From positions 62,001-126,000 of the forward strand of contig NZ_BONF01000017.1 of the NCBI RefSeq assembly GCF_016862575.1: a stretch of 64,000 nucleotides of DNA, in the 5' to 3' direction. A program made the position numbers and the translations under genes. The notes beneath the pieces were generated by a model. The model was not told the DNA's origin and did no database searches. It saw only the letters and a list, made by a program, of their open reading frames with translations. This document shows, one piece after another, positions 41,441 to 50,333 of the stretch. The DNA comes from Catellatospora bangladeshensis. Lineage in GTDB: Bacteria; Actinomycetota; Actinomycetes; Mycobacteriales; Micromonosporaceae. The stretch's first letter is position 1. Every line of letters starts with the position of its first letter.

Positions 41441-41710
41441 CTTCACGAGAGTACTCGTGGGGCAGACGACCGACGCCAGTCCACCACAGAACAGGCCAGG
41501 CGCAACCAGTCGATGCCAGCTCCTGCCCGGAGTCCAGGTCCCGCACGAGGAAACCAACCACGCACACCCGCATCCCGCAGGTTTCGCGGGCTTCGGTCAC
41601 TACTGCGGCGTCGTTCACGACCCCCTCCTCCGGGGCCGTCGTCGAGACAACGACGTCGCGCTGCCGACACCGCCGTGGCCGACGAGCCGCACGGTGTAAC
41701 GCCGGCCACG
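41427..41710 (-). pseudogene. probable frameshifted small gene upstream of the GNAT gene
   Basis: A minus frame ending at 41427 has strong GC3 bias over about 75 codons (VVVSTTAPEEGVVNDAAVVT, CGMRVCVVGFLVRDLDSGQE, LASTGCAWPVLWW). Just upstream the coding character moves to another frame (RYTVRLVGHGGVGSAT near 41700-41650), suggesting a frameshift. No start with a ribosome site is found. The paired Cys and Trp suggest a small exported protein originally. The family is unknown; the remainder to 42020 is empty. Confidence 0.35.
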
Positions 41711-42020
41711 CTGGTCGCTCGCCGTTGGCCCGCACCAGGGCTGGGCAGCTCCGGGCCGGTTCGCAACGGGCGATGCTCTGGGTATGCAGATCGTGGATGG
41801 GGCACGAAAGCCGTCATCACGTTCATCGCACAGATCAGGCGGAGGTTGAGATGCCGGCATCAGTATCGATGCTATCCGCTACCGCCTCCAGCGCTGACGG
41901 TGAACCCCAGCGCGTGCAGTCCGGTCCTGACGTTCACCCTCGGTCTATAACCGACCGGTGGCCGAGTCGAGCCGGGCCGCGCTCGGCTCGCGGCCTCGGT
42001 TCTCCGGCCGGAGCTTAGGC

Positions 42021-42602
42021 TCAAGCCTCCTCCAGGGTGCGTATCGCCTCGGCGACCCGGCGCAGGGCGACGTGGACCCGCCGGCTCCAGCCGGTGTCGC
42101 CCAGAAGGATCAATGTCTCGCCCCCGAGGAACGCCAGGCCGATCAGGGTCGCCAGATCGGCGGCGCTGAACGGGCCGAGGGAGCCGAACCTGGCCTCGGC
42201 CTCCCGCGCGACCTCTTCCAGAATGTCCATCCAGCCCTGCAGCAGCGCGAGCACCTGCCGGGCGACGGCGTCGTCGGACCAGCCGGCGGCGACCATCTCC
42301 TGCAGCACCCGGACGTAGCCTGACGCCAGGTCGTCGTCGAGGAAGTCGCACGCCTGCTCGTAGCGTTTCCACAGGGGTACGGGGCCGGCGTACATCTGGC
42401 GCTGCCGCTCGACCAGGAGCCGGTTCTCGCGGTCGAGCAGTGCCAGGACCATGCCCTGCTTCCCGCCGAAGTGGTAGTGGATCTGGCTCAGGGGTACGCC
42501 GGCGCGGTCGGCCACCCTGCGCGTGGACAGGTTGGCGTAGCCGCCGGAGAGCAGGCAGGAGCGGGCGGACTCCATGATCTTGGTCGTCGTGTCGGCGGCC
42601 AA
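42021..42602 (-). CDS. TetR-family regulator
   Basis: 193 residues from TTG 42602 with GGGAG 6 nt upstream; no better in-frame start follows the operators. The helix-turn-helix is clear: TKIMESARSCLLSGGYANLS, TRRVADRAGVPLSQIHYHFG, followed by a long ligand-binding domain (WKRYEQACDFLDDDLASGYV, ADLATLIGLAFLGGETLILL). It is divergent from the MddA-like gene, with a perfect palindrome between them, so it most likely represses itself and that operon. Confidence 0.9.
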   Translation of the reverse strand: MAADTTTKIMESARSCLLSGGYANLSTRRVADRAGVPLSQIHYHFGGKQGMVLALLDRENRLLVERQRQMYAGPVPLWKRYEQACDFLDDDLASGYVRVLQEMVAAGWSDDAVARQVLALLQGWMDILEEVAREAEARFGSLGPFSAADLATLIGLAFLGGETLILLGDTGWSRRVHVALRRVAEAIRTLEEA

Positions 42603-42629
42603 CTGAGTCTCCCATCGGACGAGACCTTG

Positions 42630-42682
42630 TTCGGTCGATCGACCGAATGATAGCTTGCCCTGAATTCGGTCGGTCGACCGAG
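42630..42682. promoter_or_regulatory. paired TetR operators
   Basis: A perfect 18-bp palindrome TTCGGTCGATCGACCGAA (42630-42647) and a near-copy TTCGGTCGGTCGACCGAG (42665-42682), 35 bp apart, in the 98-bp space between the divergent TetR and MddA-like genes. Their number and symmetry fit two dimers of the adjacent regulator. Confidence 0.8.
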
Positions 42683-42700
42683 CGACAGAAGGGATTGGCC

Positions 42701-43474
42701 ATGAGCCGGCGCATCCTGACACTCGGCTATGGAGTCATCGCCTACGTCACGTTCCTTGCCGTCTTCTGTTACACGATGGGCTGGCTGGGCGGAATCGGCG
42801 TGCCGAAGGGCATCGACGACGGCAGGACCGGCCCGGTCTGGGCGGCGGTGCTGACCGATGCCGGCCTCCTGGGCCTGTTCGCGGTCCAGCACAGCGTGAT
42901 GGCCCGGCCCTGGTTCAAGCGGTGGTGGACACGCCTGGTGCCGCAGGCCCTCGAACGCAGCACGTACGTACTCATCGCCAGCCTGGTCATCGCAGTGCTC
43001 ATGTGGCAGTGGCGGCCGCTGCCCGGCACGGTGTGGGAGGTCTCGGCGAGCTGGGCGCAGATTCTGCTGTGGGCGCTGTACGCCGCAGGCTGGGCGGTCC
43101 TCGTCCTGAGCACCTTCCTCATCGGGCACTTCGACCTGTTCGGGCTGCGCCAGGCGCTCGCGCGGGTCCGGCAGACCTCCTACGCCGAGCCGGGGTTCCG
43201 GCAGCCGCTGCTCTACCGCGTCGTCCGGCACCCGATCATGGTCGGTTTCCTCATCGCCTTCTGGGCGGCACCCCACATGAGCGCCGGGCGGCTGCTGTTC
43301 GCACTCGCAGGCACCGGATACATCCTGGTCGCGGTCCGGTTCGAGGAGGCCGACCTGCGCCGCCAGCTCGGCGAGCCCTACCGGCGGTACGCCGAACAGG
43401 TGCCCCGGTTCATCCCGAGCCCCCGGACGCTGGCAGGCCGGCGCCCGGCGCCGCAGGACCGCGACACGTACTGA
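42701..43474 (+). CDS. mddA: MddA-like methanethiol S-methyltransferase (NnrU/ICMT-type membrane protein)
   Basis: 257 residues with about six membrane helices from ATG 42701 (GAAGGGA upstream). AVQHSVMARPWFKRWWTRLV, ERSTYVLIASLVIAVLMWQW, LFGLRQALARVRQTSYAEPG, LLYRVVRHPIMVGFLIAFWA and RFEEADLRRQLGEPYRRYAE follow the MddA family, which methylates methanethiol to dimethyl sulfide with SAM. The C-terminal R-H-P and E-x-D-L motifs bind SAM as in isoprenylcysteine methyltransferases. It is controlled by the divergent TetR gene. The true substrate here may differ. Confidence 0.83.
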   Translation: MSRRILTLGYGVIAYVTFLAVFCYTMGWLGGIGVPKGIDDGRTGPVWAAVLTDAGLLGLFAVQHSVMARPWFKRWWTRLVPQALERSTYVLIASLVIAVLMWQWRPLPGTVWEVSASWAQILLWALYAAGWAVLVLSTFLIGHFDLFGLRQALARVRQTSYAEPGFRQPLLYRVVRHPIMVGFLIAFWAAPHMSAGRLLFALAGTGYILVAVRFEEADLRRQLGEPYRRYAEQVPRFIPSPRTLAGRRPAPQDRDTY

Positions 43475-43490
43475 GACCGGAGGACTGCAG

Positions 43491-45635
43491 ATGCGGGCAC
43501 GGGAAGCCGACGCCGAGGGCTTCATCGAACACGACGGCGTGAAGATCCACTACGAGGTCTTCGGCACGGGGCAGACGACCATCCTGCTCATGCCGACGTG
43601 GACCATCATCCACAAGCGCTTCTGGAAGGGGCAGATCCCGTACCTGGCCCGGCATCACCGCGTCGTCGCCTACGACGGGCCCGGCAACGGGCGCTCGGAC
43701 CGGCCCCTCGATCCGCGCGCGTACGACCACGGCGCCCACACCGCGTACGCCCTGAAGGTGCTGGACGCCACCGGCACCGGTGCCGCCGTGCTGGTGGGCC
43801 TGTCCATGGCGGCGACCTGGGCGATCGACCTGGCCGCACACCACCCGGCCCGGGTCAGCGGTGTCGTGCTGATCGGCCCCACGGCACCCGTGCCCCCCGC
43901 GAGCATCGCCCGGTCACACACCGCGCCCATGGACGCCGAGCCGCCGACGATGCCGTCCTCGCAGGTGCCGGTGCTCGCGTCGGATCCGGACGAGCACTGG
44001 GCCAAGTACAACCGCGCCTACTGGCGGCAGCACTACGACGACTTCCTCTGGTTCTTCCTCGGCCAGTGCTTCCCGGAGCCGCACTCGACGAAGCAGATCG
44101 AGGACGGCGTCGGCTGGGGCCGCCAGACCAGCGCGGAGGTGCTGGTGGCCGCGAGCCACGGCACCTGGCCGGCGACGGCGGCGTTCACCGAGTGGTGCCG
44201 GCGCGTCACCTGCCCCGTCCTGCTGATCCACGGCGACGACGACCGCGTCAGCCCGGTCGGGCGCAGCCAGACCATCGCGGAGCTCACCGGCGGGCGGCTG
44301 GTCACCCTGCACGGCGGTGGCCACATCCCGCTCGCCCGCGACCCGGTGCAGGTGAACCTTCTCATTCAGGACTTCGTCGAGCAGCTGGCACCGCGGACAC
44401 CGGCGCCGCGTACGTGGACGCGGTGGAACCGGCGCACCAAGCGGGTGCTGTACCTCTGCTCCCCCATCGGGCTCGGCCACGCCCGCCGTGACGCCGCGAT
44501 CGCAGCCGAACTGCGCCGCCTGCACCCGGACGTCGCCATCGACTGGCTCGCCCAGCACCCGGTGACCCGGGTGCTGGAGGACGCCGGGGAGCGTGTGCAT
44601 CCAGCCAGCCGCTGGCTGGCCAACGAATCCGCGCACATCGAAAGCGAAGCAGGTGAACACGACCTGCACTGCTTCGAGGCACTGCGCCGGATGGACGAGG
44701 TCCTGCTCGCCAACTTCATGGTCTTCCACGACGTCGTCCACGATGGCGCGTATGACCTGGTCGTCGGCGACGAGGCGTGGGAGGTCGACCACTTCCTGCA
44801 CGAGAATCCCGAACTCAAGCGGTTCGCGTACGCCTGGCTCACCGACTTCGTCGGCTACCTGCCGATGCCCGACGCCGACTCGCGCGAGGCGCTGGTCGCC
44901 GCCGACTACAACGCCGAAATGATCGAGCACATCGCCCGCTACCCGCGCATCCGGGACCGGGCGATCTTCATCGGCGACCCCGAGGACGTCGTGGACGGCA
45001 CGTTCGGCCCCGGCCTGCCGGGCATCCGCGACTGGACCCGCCAGCACTACGCCTTCGCCGGGTACGCCACCGGCTTTGACCCGGCCACCGTCGCCGATCG
45101 CGCGGCCCTGCGCGCCGAACTGGGCTACCGCCCTGACGAACAGGTCTGCGTCGTGACGGTCGGCGGCTCAGGAGTCGGCGCGGCGCTGCTGCGCCGGGTC
45201 GTGGACGCGTACGGGGCCGCGGCGCGCCGCGTGCCGGGGCTGCGAATGATCGTGATCACCGGTCCCCGCATCGATCCTGCCTCGATCCTGCCCGCGCCCG
45301 GCCTCGACATCCGCCCTTACGTCCCCGACCTGCACCGGCACCTGGCCGCCTGCGACCTCGCCGTCGTCCAGGGCGGACTGACTACCTGCATGGAGCTGAC
45401 CGCCACCGGGCGCCCGTTCCTCTACATCCCGTTGCAGCATCACTTCGAACAGAATCTCCATGTGCCGCACCGTCTCGCCCGTTATCGCGCCGGGCGGCGG
45501 CTGGACTACCAGGACCTCACGCCTGAGGTGCTCGCCGACGCCATCGCCGCGGAGATCGGGCGCACGACGGCGTACCGGCCCGTGGCGACCGACGGGCCGC
45601 AGCGAGCAGCACGGCTCCTGGCCGAGTTGCTCTGA
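43491..45635 (+). CDS. alpha/beta hydrolase fused to a GT1/MurG-like glycosyltransferase
   Basis: 714 residues, 16 nt after the MddA-like gene. Residues 1-300 are an alpha/beta hydrolase: HYEVFGTGQTTILLMPTWTI, YDGPGNGRSD, nucleophile Ser105 in GLSMAA, VLLIHGDDDRVSP and a His in LHGGGHIPLARDP. From about 313 a GT-B domain begins (RVLYLCSPIGLGHARRDAAI) and ends with VVQGGLTTCMELTATGRPFL, IPLQHHFEQN, the nucleotide-sugar site of UGT/MurG-type enzymes. There is no signal peptide. The fusion suggests sequential steps on one substrate; its identity is unknown. Confidence 0.85.
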   Translation: MRAREADAEGFIEHDGVKIHYEVFGTGQTTILLMPTWTIIHKRFWKGQIPYLARHHRVVAYDGPGNGRSDRPLDPRAYDHGAHTAYALKVLDATGTGAAVLVGLSMAATWAIDLAAHHPARVSGVVLIGPTAPVPPASIARSHTAPMDAEPPTMPSSQVPVLASDPDEHWAKYNRAYWRQHYDDFLWFFLGQCFPEPHSTKQIEDGVGWGRQTSAEVLVAASHGTWPATAAFTEWCRRVTCPVLLIHGDDDRVSPVGRSQTIAELTGGRLVTLHGGGHIPLARDPVQVNLLIQDFVEQLAPRTPAPRTWTRWNRRTKRVLYLCSPIGLGHARRDAAIAAELRRLHPDVAIDWLAQHPVTRVLEDAGERVHPASRWLANESAHIESEAGEHDLHCFEALRRMDEVLLANFMVFHDVVHDGAYDLVVGDEAWEVDHFLHENPELKRFAYAWLTDFVGYLPMPDADSREALVAADYNAEMIEHIARYPRIRDRAIFIGDPEDVVDGTFGPGLPGIRDWTRQHYAFAGYATGFDPATVADRAALRAELGYRPDEQVCVVTVGGSGVGAALLRRVVDAYGAAARRVPGLRMIVITGPRIDPASILPAPGLDIRPYVPDLHRHLAACDLAVVQGGLTTCMELTATGRPFLYIPLQHHFEQNLHVPHRLARYRAGRRLDYQDLTPEVLADAIAAEIGRTTAYRPVATDGPQRAARLLAELL

Positions 45636-45929
45636 CCGGCAGGCGCCAGCCGGAAGATGCCGTAGCGCACAGGGAACACCGTCTCGTCTCGAGCAGAGGG
45701 CTCGCCGCAGCGATCGATCACGGGCCTCGTGCCTTCTGGCAGCCCGCATGAGCGATGACGGACTCCAACTGATGCAGTACGAGCTGCTCATCTTCGGCCG
45801 CCGCACGCCGGGCCTCGAATGGGTCGCCACCTGGCTCTACACCCCGGTGTGCAGATGAACGCGCCCGCTGCCCAAGGAGTAGACACCCCGTCCCTTTGAG
45901 CCTCTACCGGGGCAAACGGGGACCCGTGT

Positions 45930-46862
45930 TCAAATGGACGGCTGTTCGGTGCCGAGGCGGACCTCGTAGCCGTAGTAGCGCTGCGACCAGGTCCCGTTAC
46001 GGTCTCGGGCGATCCACCGCATCCGCCGGTTGCGCCGATCGACCACCAGGACGTCCGACACGCCGAGCGACACGATCTTCATGCCTTCGGTCTTGCGGGC
46101 GGCGAAGGCCTCGCTGTTGGCGATGACCTCAGCCATCGGGGCCCAGAAAAGATCGCTATCGATCAGTGGCGGACGCCCCGCTATGACGACTGCCGCCATG
46201 TCGTCGCGCCCCGGGGCGAGCTCCTGCCGCCAACGCGCTCCGCTGTCGACCGCAGAGACGGCCGCGGAGTCAGCTTGCGGAGTCTGCAGTTCCACTGACG
46301 GGACTCCGATCAGGGCGCTTGGCTCACCGGCCTTGGGCTCGAACTCCAGCGGAGCGGTGAAGTACCGCGAGGCGCCGTCGCGCAATGTGGTGGAGACCTC
46401 GAAGGCCAGCGGCAGCTCCCCCACGTTGACCGGCACGGCGATCTTCACTCCGTCGGTATTGTCCAGCCTCTTGAACGTCAGAACGGCTGTCACCAACACT
46501 TGGACCACCAGCCCGGCACCAGGGAACAGAAATGCGTCGATGGCTTGCTTGACCGCCGCCTTCACCGCCAGCCCGCTGATCCCGTCCGCGTCGGCTTCCC
46601 TCAATGGGGACTCGGCGCCGCCAGAAAGATCACTGCAACGGTTGTCCCCGGCGACAATGGCCGGGACACCGCGATGCATGTCTATGACGTGGCCGTCAGC
46701 TGCCCGCCATGCCTCAGAGTCGAACGGCCGCTCCGCGTCGCCCGGCTGGCATGAGCCATCACGAAACATGCCCACGACCTCGCCATCAGGTGCCGCCCAC
46801 CCCTCGCGGCCGAATGGCCGCTCCGGCTCGTCCGGGCCGCCCGGAACACCAAGGAACCGCAT
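45930..46862 (-). CDS. hypothetical protein
   Basis: 310 residues. The first 70 residues carry two copies of an acidic motif (PERPFGREGWAAPDGEVVGM and AERPFDSEAWRAADGHVIDM). A helical, partly hydrophobic stretch follows (AVKQAIDAFLFPGAGLVVQVL), then a beta-rich region to the end (VNVGELPLAFEVSTTLRDG, VLVVDRRNRRMRWIARDRNG, WSQRYYGYEVRLG). I do not recognise the family. It is divergent from the pentapeptide-repeat gene and has no close operon partner. The 294-nt gap before it shows nothing convincing. Confidence 0.6.
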   Translation of the reverse strand: MRFLGVPGGPDEPERPFGREGWAAPDGEVVGMFRDGSCQPGDAERPFDSEAWRAADGHVIDMHRGVPAIVAGDNRCSDLSGGAESPLREADADGISGLAVKAAVKQAIDAFLFPGAGLVVQVLVTAVLTFKRLDNTDGVKIAVPVNVGELPLAFEVSTTLRDGASRYFTAPLEFEPKAGEPSALIGVPSVELQTPQADSAAVSAVDSGARWRQELAPGRDDMAAVVIAGRPPLIDSDLFWAPMAEVIANSEAFAARKTEGMKIVSLGVSDVLVVDRRNRRMRWIARDRNGTWSQRYYGYEVRLGTEQPSI

Positions 46863-47020
46863 GGACCGACGGTAGCCCCGGACGGCAAGTGCCCATGTCA
46901 GTACGACCGGTCACCTTGAGCGTCTTTTGTGCACGCAGCGCCCGGGGCGGTTGCCTCCATGGGGCACGATGGGGTGGTCACGTACTTCTCGGCTCGCCTT
47001 CACCGGGAGACTCGCGAACC

Positions 47021-48418
47021 ATGGCGGACCAGCGGCCGGCACTGCCTGCGGACAGGATCGGCGTGCTCGCGGCGCGCCGGATCTCCGATGGCGACGTCTT
47101 CGAACTCGGCGGTCTCCATCTGCAGCGCGACGACGTGCAGTGGTTGCTGGCGGCGGCTGCGGCCCGAGGTGACGGGGCCACGCCGCTGCGTCTGCGCGAG
47201 GTCGATGCGACGGGCGCGGACCTGTCGGGTCTGCGGCTGGACGGTGTCGACCTCAGCGGTGCCCGACTGGCTGAGGCGAACATGCAGCGGGCGTCGCTGC
47301 GCGGGGCGAACCTGACCGAGGCCGTGCTGACCGGTGCGGAGTGCGAACACGCCGACTTCCGCGATGCGAGGCTAGCCTCGGCCGTCCTCGACCGGTGCGG
47401 GCTGATGTGGGCCCGGTTGGACGGGGCTACGCTTACCCATACCAGCCTGATCGGCGCGAGCATGCCCGACGCCTGTTTCGATCGCGCGGACTTGCTGCAG
47501 GCGGATTTGACCGGCGCATATCTCGGCGCGGCCAGCCTCGTCGAGGCGAACCTGCTCGGCGCCCGGATGCGTGACGCGCAGATGATCTGGTGCCGCCTTG
47601 AGCGTGCCACGCTGAGCGCGGCCGACCTCACTGGTGCCACCCTGTGGCGCGCCCGGCTGGACGGGGCCAACGTGTCGGAAGCGCTCCTGGACCGCGCCAA
47701 CCTCAGCGAGGCGCACCTGGAGGGCGCGAACTTCGCGGGCGCGTCGCTGCTGCTGGCGAATCTGTCGCGGGCGTTCCTGGACGGTGCGACCGACCTTACC
47801 GGCATCCGCGCTGGCAGCGGCGGCGAGAACGGCCTCATCGTGGCCGATGCGCACTGGAATGATGCGAATCTGACCACGTTCGCCTGGTCGGAGGTGCGAC
47901 AGCTGGGCGACGAGACTGTGGCGCGCCGCGCCGACGGCAAGCAGGGCCGTCCTACCAGGGCGGAGGCGTACGTGTTGGCTGCCCGGGCGTCACGTCAGGT
48001 CGCCAAGGAGCTGAGCGGCCGGGGCATGACCGAGGAAGCGAACCGGTTCGCCTACCGTGCCCAGGTCGCCCAGCGCCGGGCCTTCCTTCATGCCGGGCCA
48101 CGTCGCGCGCCCCAGTACCTCTTCTCAGTCTTTCTCAGTACGCTGTCGGGGTACGGCTACCGGCCGAGCCGCGGACTGATCGCCTACCTCACCTGCATCG
48201 GCACGTTCGCGGCGCTCTACCACGCATTCGGCGCCGGGCTCACCGGGCTTGAGGCGTTCGTCGTGAGTGTCACGGCCTTCCACGGCCGCGGATTCTTTCC
48301 GGACACCTTCGCACCCGGCGACCCCTTGTCGATCATCGCTGCGGGCGAGGCGTTCGTCGGGCTGATCATCGAGGTGGTCCTGATCGCGACGATCACCCAG
48401 CGGCTGTTCGGCAAGTAA
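47021..48418 (+). CDS. pentapeptide-repeat protein with C-terminal ion-channel-like segment
   Basis: 465 residues from ATG 47021; upstream open sequence lacks family character. Residues about 65-290 are pentapeptide repeats of A(D/N)LxX type (GADLSGLRLDGVDLSGARLA, RANLSEAHLEGANFAGASLL) forming a right-handed quadrilateral helix. A helical linker (AYVLAARASRQVAKELSGRG) follows. The last 110 residues hold two membrane helices around a pore-loop-like segment (AYLTCIGTFAALYHAF, VVSVTAFHGRGFFPDTF, FVGLIIEVVLIATITQRLF), similar to two-helix ion channels. Its 3' end overlaps the convergent glycosyltransferase gene by 26 nt. Confidence 0.85.
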   Translation: MADQRPALPADRIGVLAARRISDGDVFELGGLHLQRDDVQWLLAAAAARGDGATPLRLREVDATGADLSGLRLDGVDLSGARLAEANMQRASLRGANLTEAVLTGAECEHADFRDARLASAVLDRCGLMWARLDGATLTHTSLIGASMPDACFDRADLLQADLTGAYLGAASLVEANLLGARMRDAQMIWCRLERATLSAADLTGATLWRARLDGANVSEALLDRANLSEAHLEGANFAGASLLLANLSRAFLDGATDLTGIRAGSGGENGLIVADAHWNDANLTTFAWSEVRQLGDETVARRADGKQGRPTRAEAYVLAARASRQVAKELSGRGMTEEANRFAYRAQVAQRRAFLHAGPRRAPQYLFSVFLSTLSGYGYRPSRGLIAYLTCIGTFAALYHAFGAGLTGLEAFVVSVTAFHGRGFFPDTFAPGDPLSIIAAGEAFVGLIIEVVLIATITQRLFGK

Positions 48419-49550
48419 GGTCGTAGCGCCGCAGCAGGTCGGCGACGTGGACGGTCAGATCATGCGTCGCACGCACCTCGCGGTGGGCCCGCCGCGCCGT
48501 CCGGCGGGCCTCGTCCGGGTGCCGCAACAGCCAGCGGATGCGGCGCGCGACCGCACGCCAGTCGCCGGGCGGGACCAGGTAGCCCGTGCTCGTGTGGCGC
48601 ACCGTGCCAGTAATGCCGCCGCAGCGGCTGGCGACAACAGGCCGACGCGCGCTCATGGCTTCCAACGGCACCAGTCCCAGCGGCTCGTCCCACCGCACCG
48701 GGTAGAGCACGATGTCCGCCTCCTCGTATGCCCCGGGCATGTCGCGGTAGGGCAGCCGCCGAAACTCCACCGCCTCGGCCAGACCCCAGCGCGCCACGGC
48801 CGCCGCGAGCCCGTGCCGGTACGGACCGATGACGTCGTCCCAGTCGGGCGTCGGGCCATCAGCGATGATTAACTTCGCCGCCACGCCGTCGGCCCGGAGC
48901 GCACGCAACGCCGCGAGGCTGACGTCGGCGCCCTTCTCCGGTACCAGCCGTGCGGGGTGCAGCAAGACCGGTGGCGCTGCCGCCCTCAGGCACGGCCGCC
49001 GGCTCCGGAACCGGCCCACGTCCACGCCGCTGGGAAGCAACGTCGTCGGCATGTCCAGGCGCGCCAGCTCGGTGTGCACAAACGCCGAAAGCACGTAGTT
49101 GGCATCCCAGGCCGTGAACACCCCCGGGTCGAGAGCGGCCCCGGCCGGCCAGAGCGCGTGGCAGTGAAACGTGTGGTGCACAACCAGGCGAAGGTCCGCG
49201 CGCAACCGGGCCAGTGCACGGGCGGGCTCGGGCCGGATCTGATGGAGATTGTGGGCGTGCACCACGTCGGGAGAGAGCGCCGCCAGCACGATGCCCAGCT
49301 CGGCATACAACTCGTCCTCGAGTTCGGACGATGCGCCGCGGTGGTGCCACAGGCGGTCGAAACGCAGCGTGTCGACGCTGATGGTGCGGCAGCCCGGCAC
49401 CGGCAGCGCGTGTTGCTCGCCGGTGATGACGGTCACCTGGCGCCCCGCGGCGGCGAGGGCCGCTGCGACGTCCGCGACGTGCGACTCCGACCCGCCCACG
49501 GCTGGCGGCATGGTCCAGTGGATCAGCACGATGTGCGCCGCGCCGGTCAT
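48393..49550 (-). CDS. GT4-family glycosyltransferase
   Basis: 385 residues from ATG 49550, which overlaps the upstream gene's stop (ATGA). GT-B fold: N-terminal HIVLIHWTMPPAVGGSESHV, DVVHAHNLHQI; C-terminal VLLHPARLVPEKGADVSLAA, DIVLYPVRWDEPLGLVPLEA, MSARRPVVASRCGGITGTV, the E-x7-E nucleotide-sugar motif. It is the last gene of a four-gene unit (52726 to 48393) with overlaps or a 7-nt gap at each junction, so it acts with the other transferase on one glycan. Confidence 0.9.
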   Translation of the reverse strand: MTGAAHIVLIHWTMPPAVGGSESHVADVAAALAAAGRQVTVITGEQHALPVPGCRTISVDTLRFDRLWHHRGASSELEDELYAELGIVLAALSPDVVHAHNLHQIRPEPARALARLRADLRLVVHHTFHCHALWPAGAALDPGVFTAWDANYVLSAFVHTELARLDMPTTLLPSGVDVGRFRSRRPCLRAAAPPVLLHPARLVPEKGADVSLAALRALRADGVAAKLIIADGPTPDWDDVIGPYRHGLAAAVARWGLAEAVEFRRLPYRDMPGAYEEADIVLYPVRWDEPLGLVPLEAMSARRPVVASRCGGITGTVRHTSTGYLVPPGDWRAVARRIRWLLRHPDEARRTARRAHREVRATHDLTVHVADLLRRYDLTCRTAAG

Positions 49551-50326
49551 GACCGGAATGGCAGGACAGGGACGTCGGCGAGCGCGCAGGGCGTGCGCGA
49601 GCGCCGCGGTGTCCAGACCTCGGTCCAGCCGCCGACGACCTCGAGCGTGCCGGCGGGGAAGCGCGCCGCGGGCCGCAGCAGCATCGCCCCCCAGCGCACC
49701 TGCCCGCAGAACCCGCGTTGGAAGCAGATGTCGGCGGCGCCGAAGGAGACCGGGCTCCCGGGCGCGGTCGGGTCCCCGATGAAGGTGCCCAGATGCAGGT
49801 ACGGCACGCCCCGCCAGGTGCCGGATCCCAGCCAGCTGCCGGAACTCAGCATGTACCGGTGGCCAGCGCCGTGGGTGCCGGCCTTCTCCAGCACGCTGAA
49901 GTGGTCGAACCAGGGCCCCGCGGTGACGATCCGGCCGGGCAGAGCGGTGTACTCGGTCACGAGCCCATCGGGCTCCAGCAGCCAAGTCTCGGTCCAGTCG
50001 CCGGTGACGGCGATGCGTTCGGGCGGTCCTTCAGGCGGGCCGGTGGGGTGAAACGTCAGATGGTCGACGTGTCCATGCAGTTCCTCGCCGTTGCCCTGCA
50101 GGTATGCCGCATGGCCGTAGCACCTGCGGGGATCTTGAAAGGCCTCGCCGAAGTGCCGGTACGCGTATCCGGCCCGGACGCCCTCTCCGTACCAGACGAA
50201 GCTGACGCCCGGTGTCGTGGCGCGTTCGGTGAGGTTGGCGAACTTGACGCAGCGCACTGCGGCGAGGCGCTCGCCGCCGGGCGTATGCACGCGGTATGTC
50301 GCGACGTTGGACCCTGCGAAGAACAT
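49547..50326 (-). CDS. hypothetical protein of the glycosyltransferase operon
   Basis: 259 residues, beta-rich with many aromatic residues (FFAGSNVATYRVHTPGGERL, SFVWYGEGVRAGYAYRHFGE, YMLSSGSWLGSGTWRGVPYL). There is no signal peptide and no family I know. It lies between two glycosyltransferase genes, with 7 nt to the upstream one and an ATGA overlap with the downstream one, so it is surely coexpressed. A sugar-modifying or glycan-binding role is inference only. Confidence 0.7.
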   Translation of the reverse strand: MFFAGSNVATYRVHTPGGERLAAVRCVKFANLTERATTPGVSFVWYGEGVRAGYAYRHFGEAFQDPRRCYGHAAYLQGNGEELHGHVDHLTFHPTGPPEGPPERIAVTGDWTETWLLEPDGLVTEYTALPGRIVTAGPWFDHFSVLEKAGTHGAGHRYMLSSGSWLGSGTWRGVPYLHLGTFIGDPTAPGSPVSFGAADICFQRGFCGQVRWGAMLLRPAARFPAGTLEVVGGWTEVWTPRRSRTPCALADVPVLPFRS

Positions 50327-50333
50327 CGCAGAC

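Noticed and set aside
45748-45858. 36-codon frame MSDDGLQLMQYELLIFGRRT in the gap after the hydrolase-transferase gene
   Set aside because: Protein-like sequence but no ribosome site, partner or recognisable family; could be debris, so not called as a gene.
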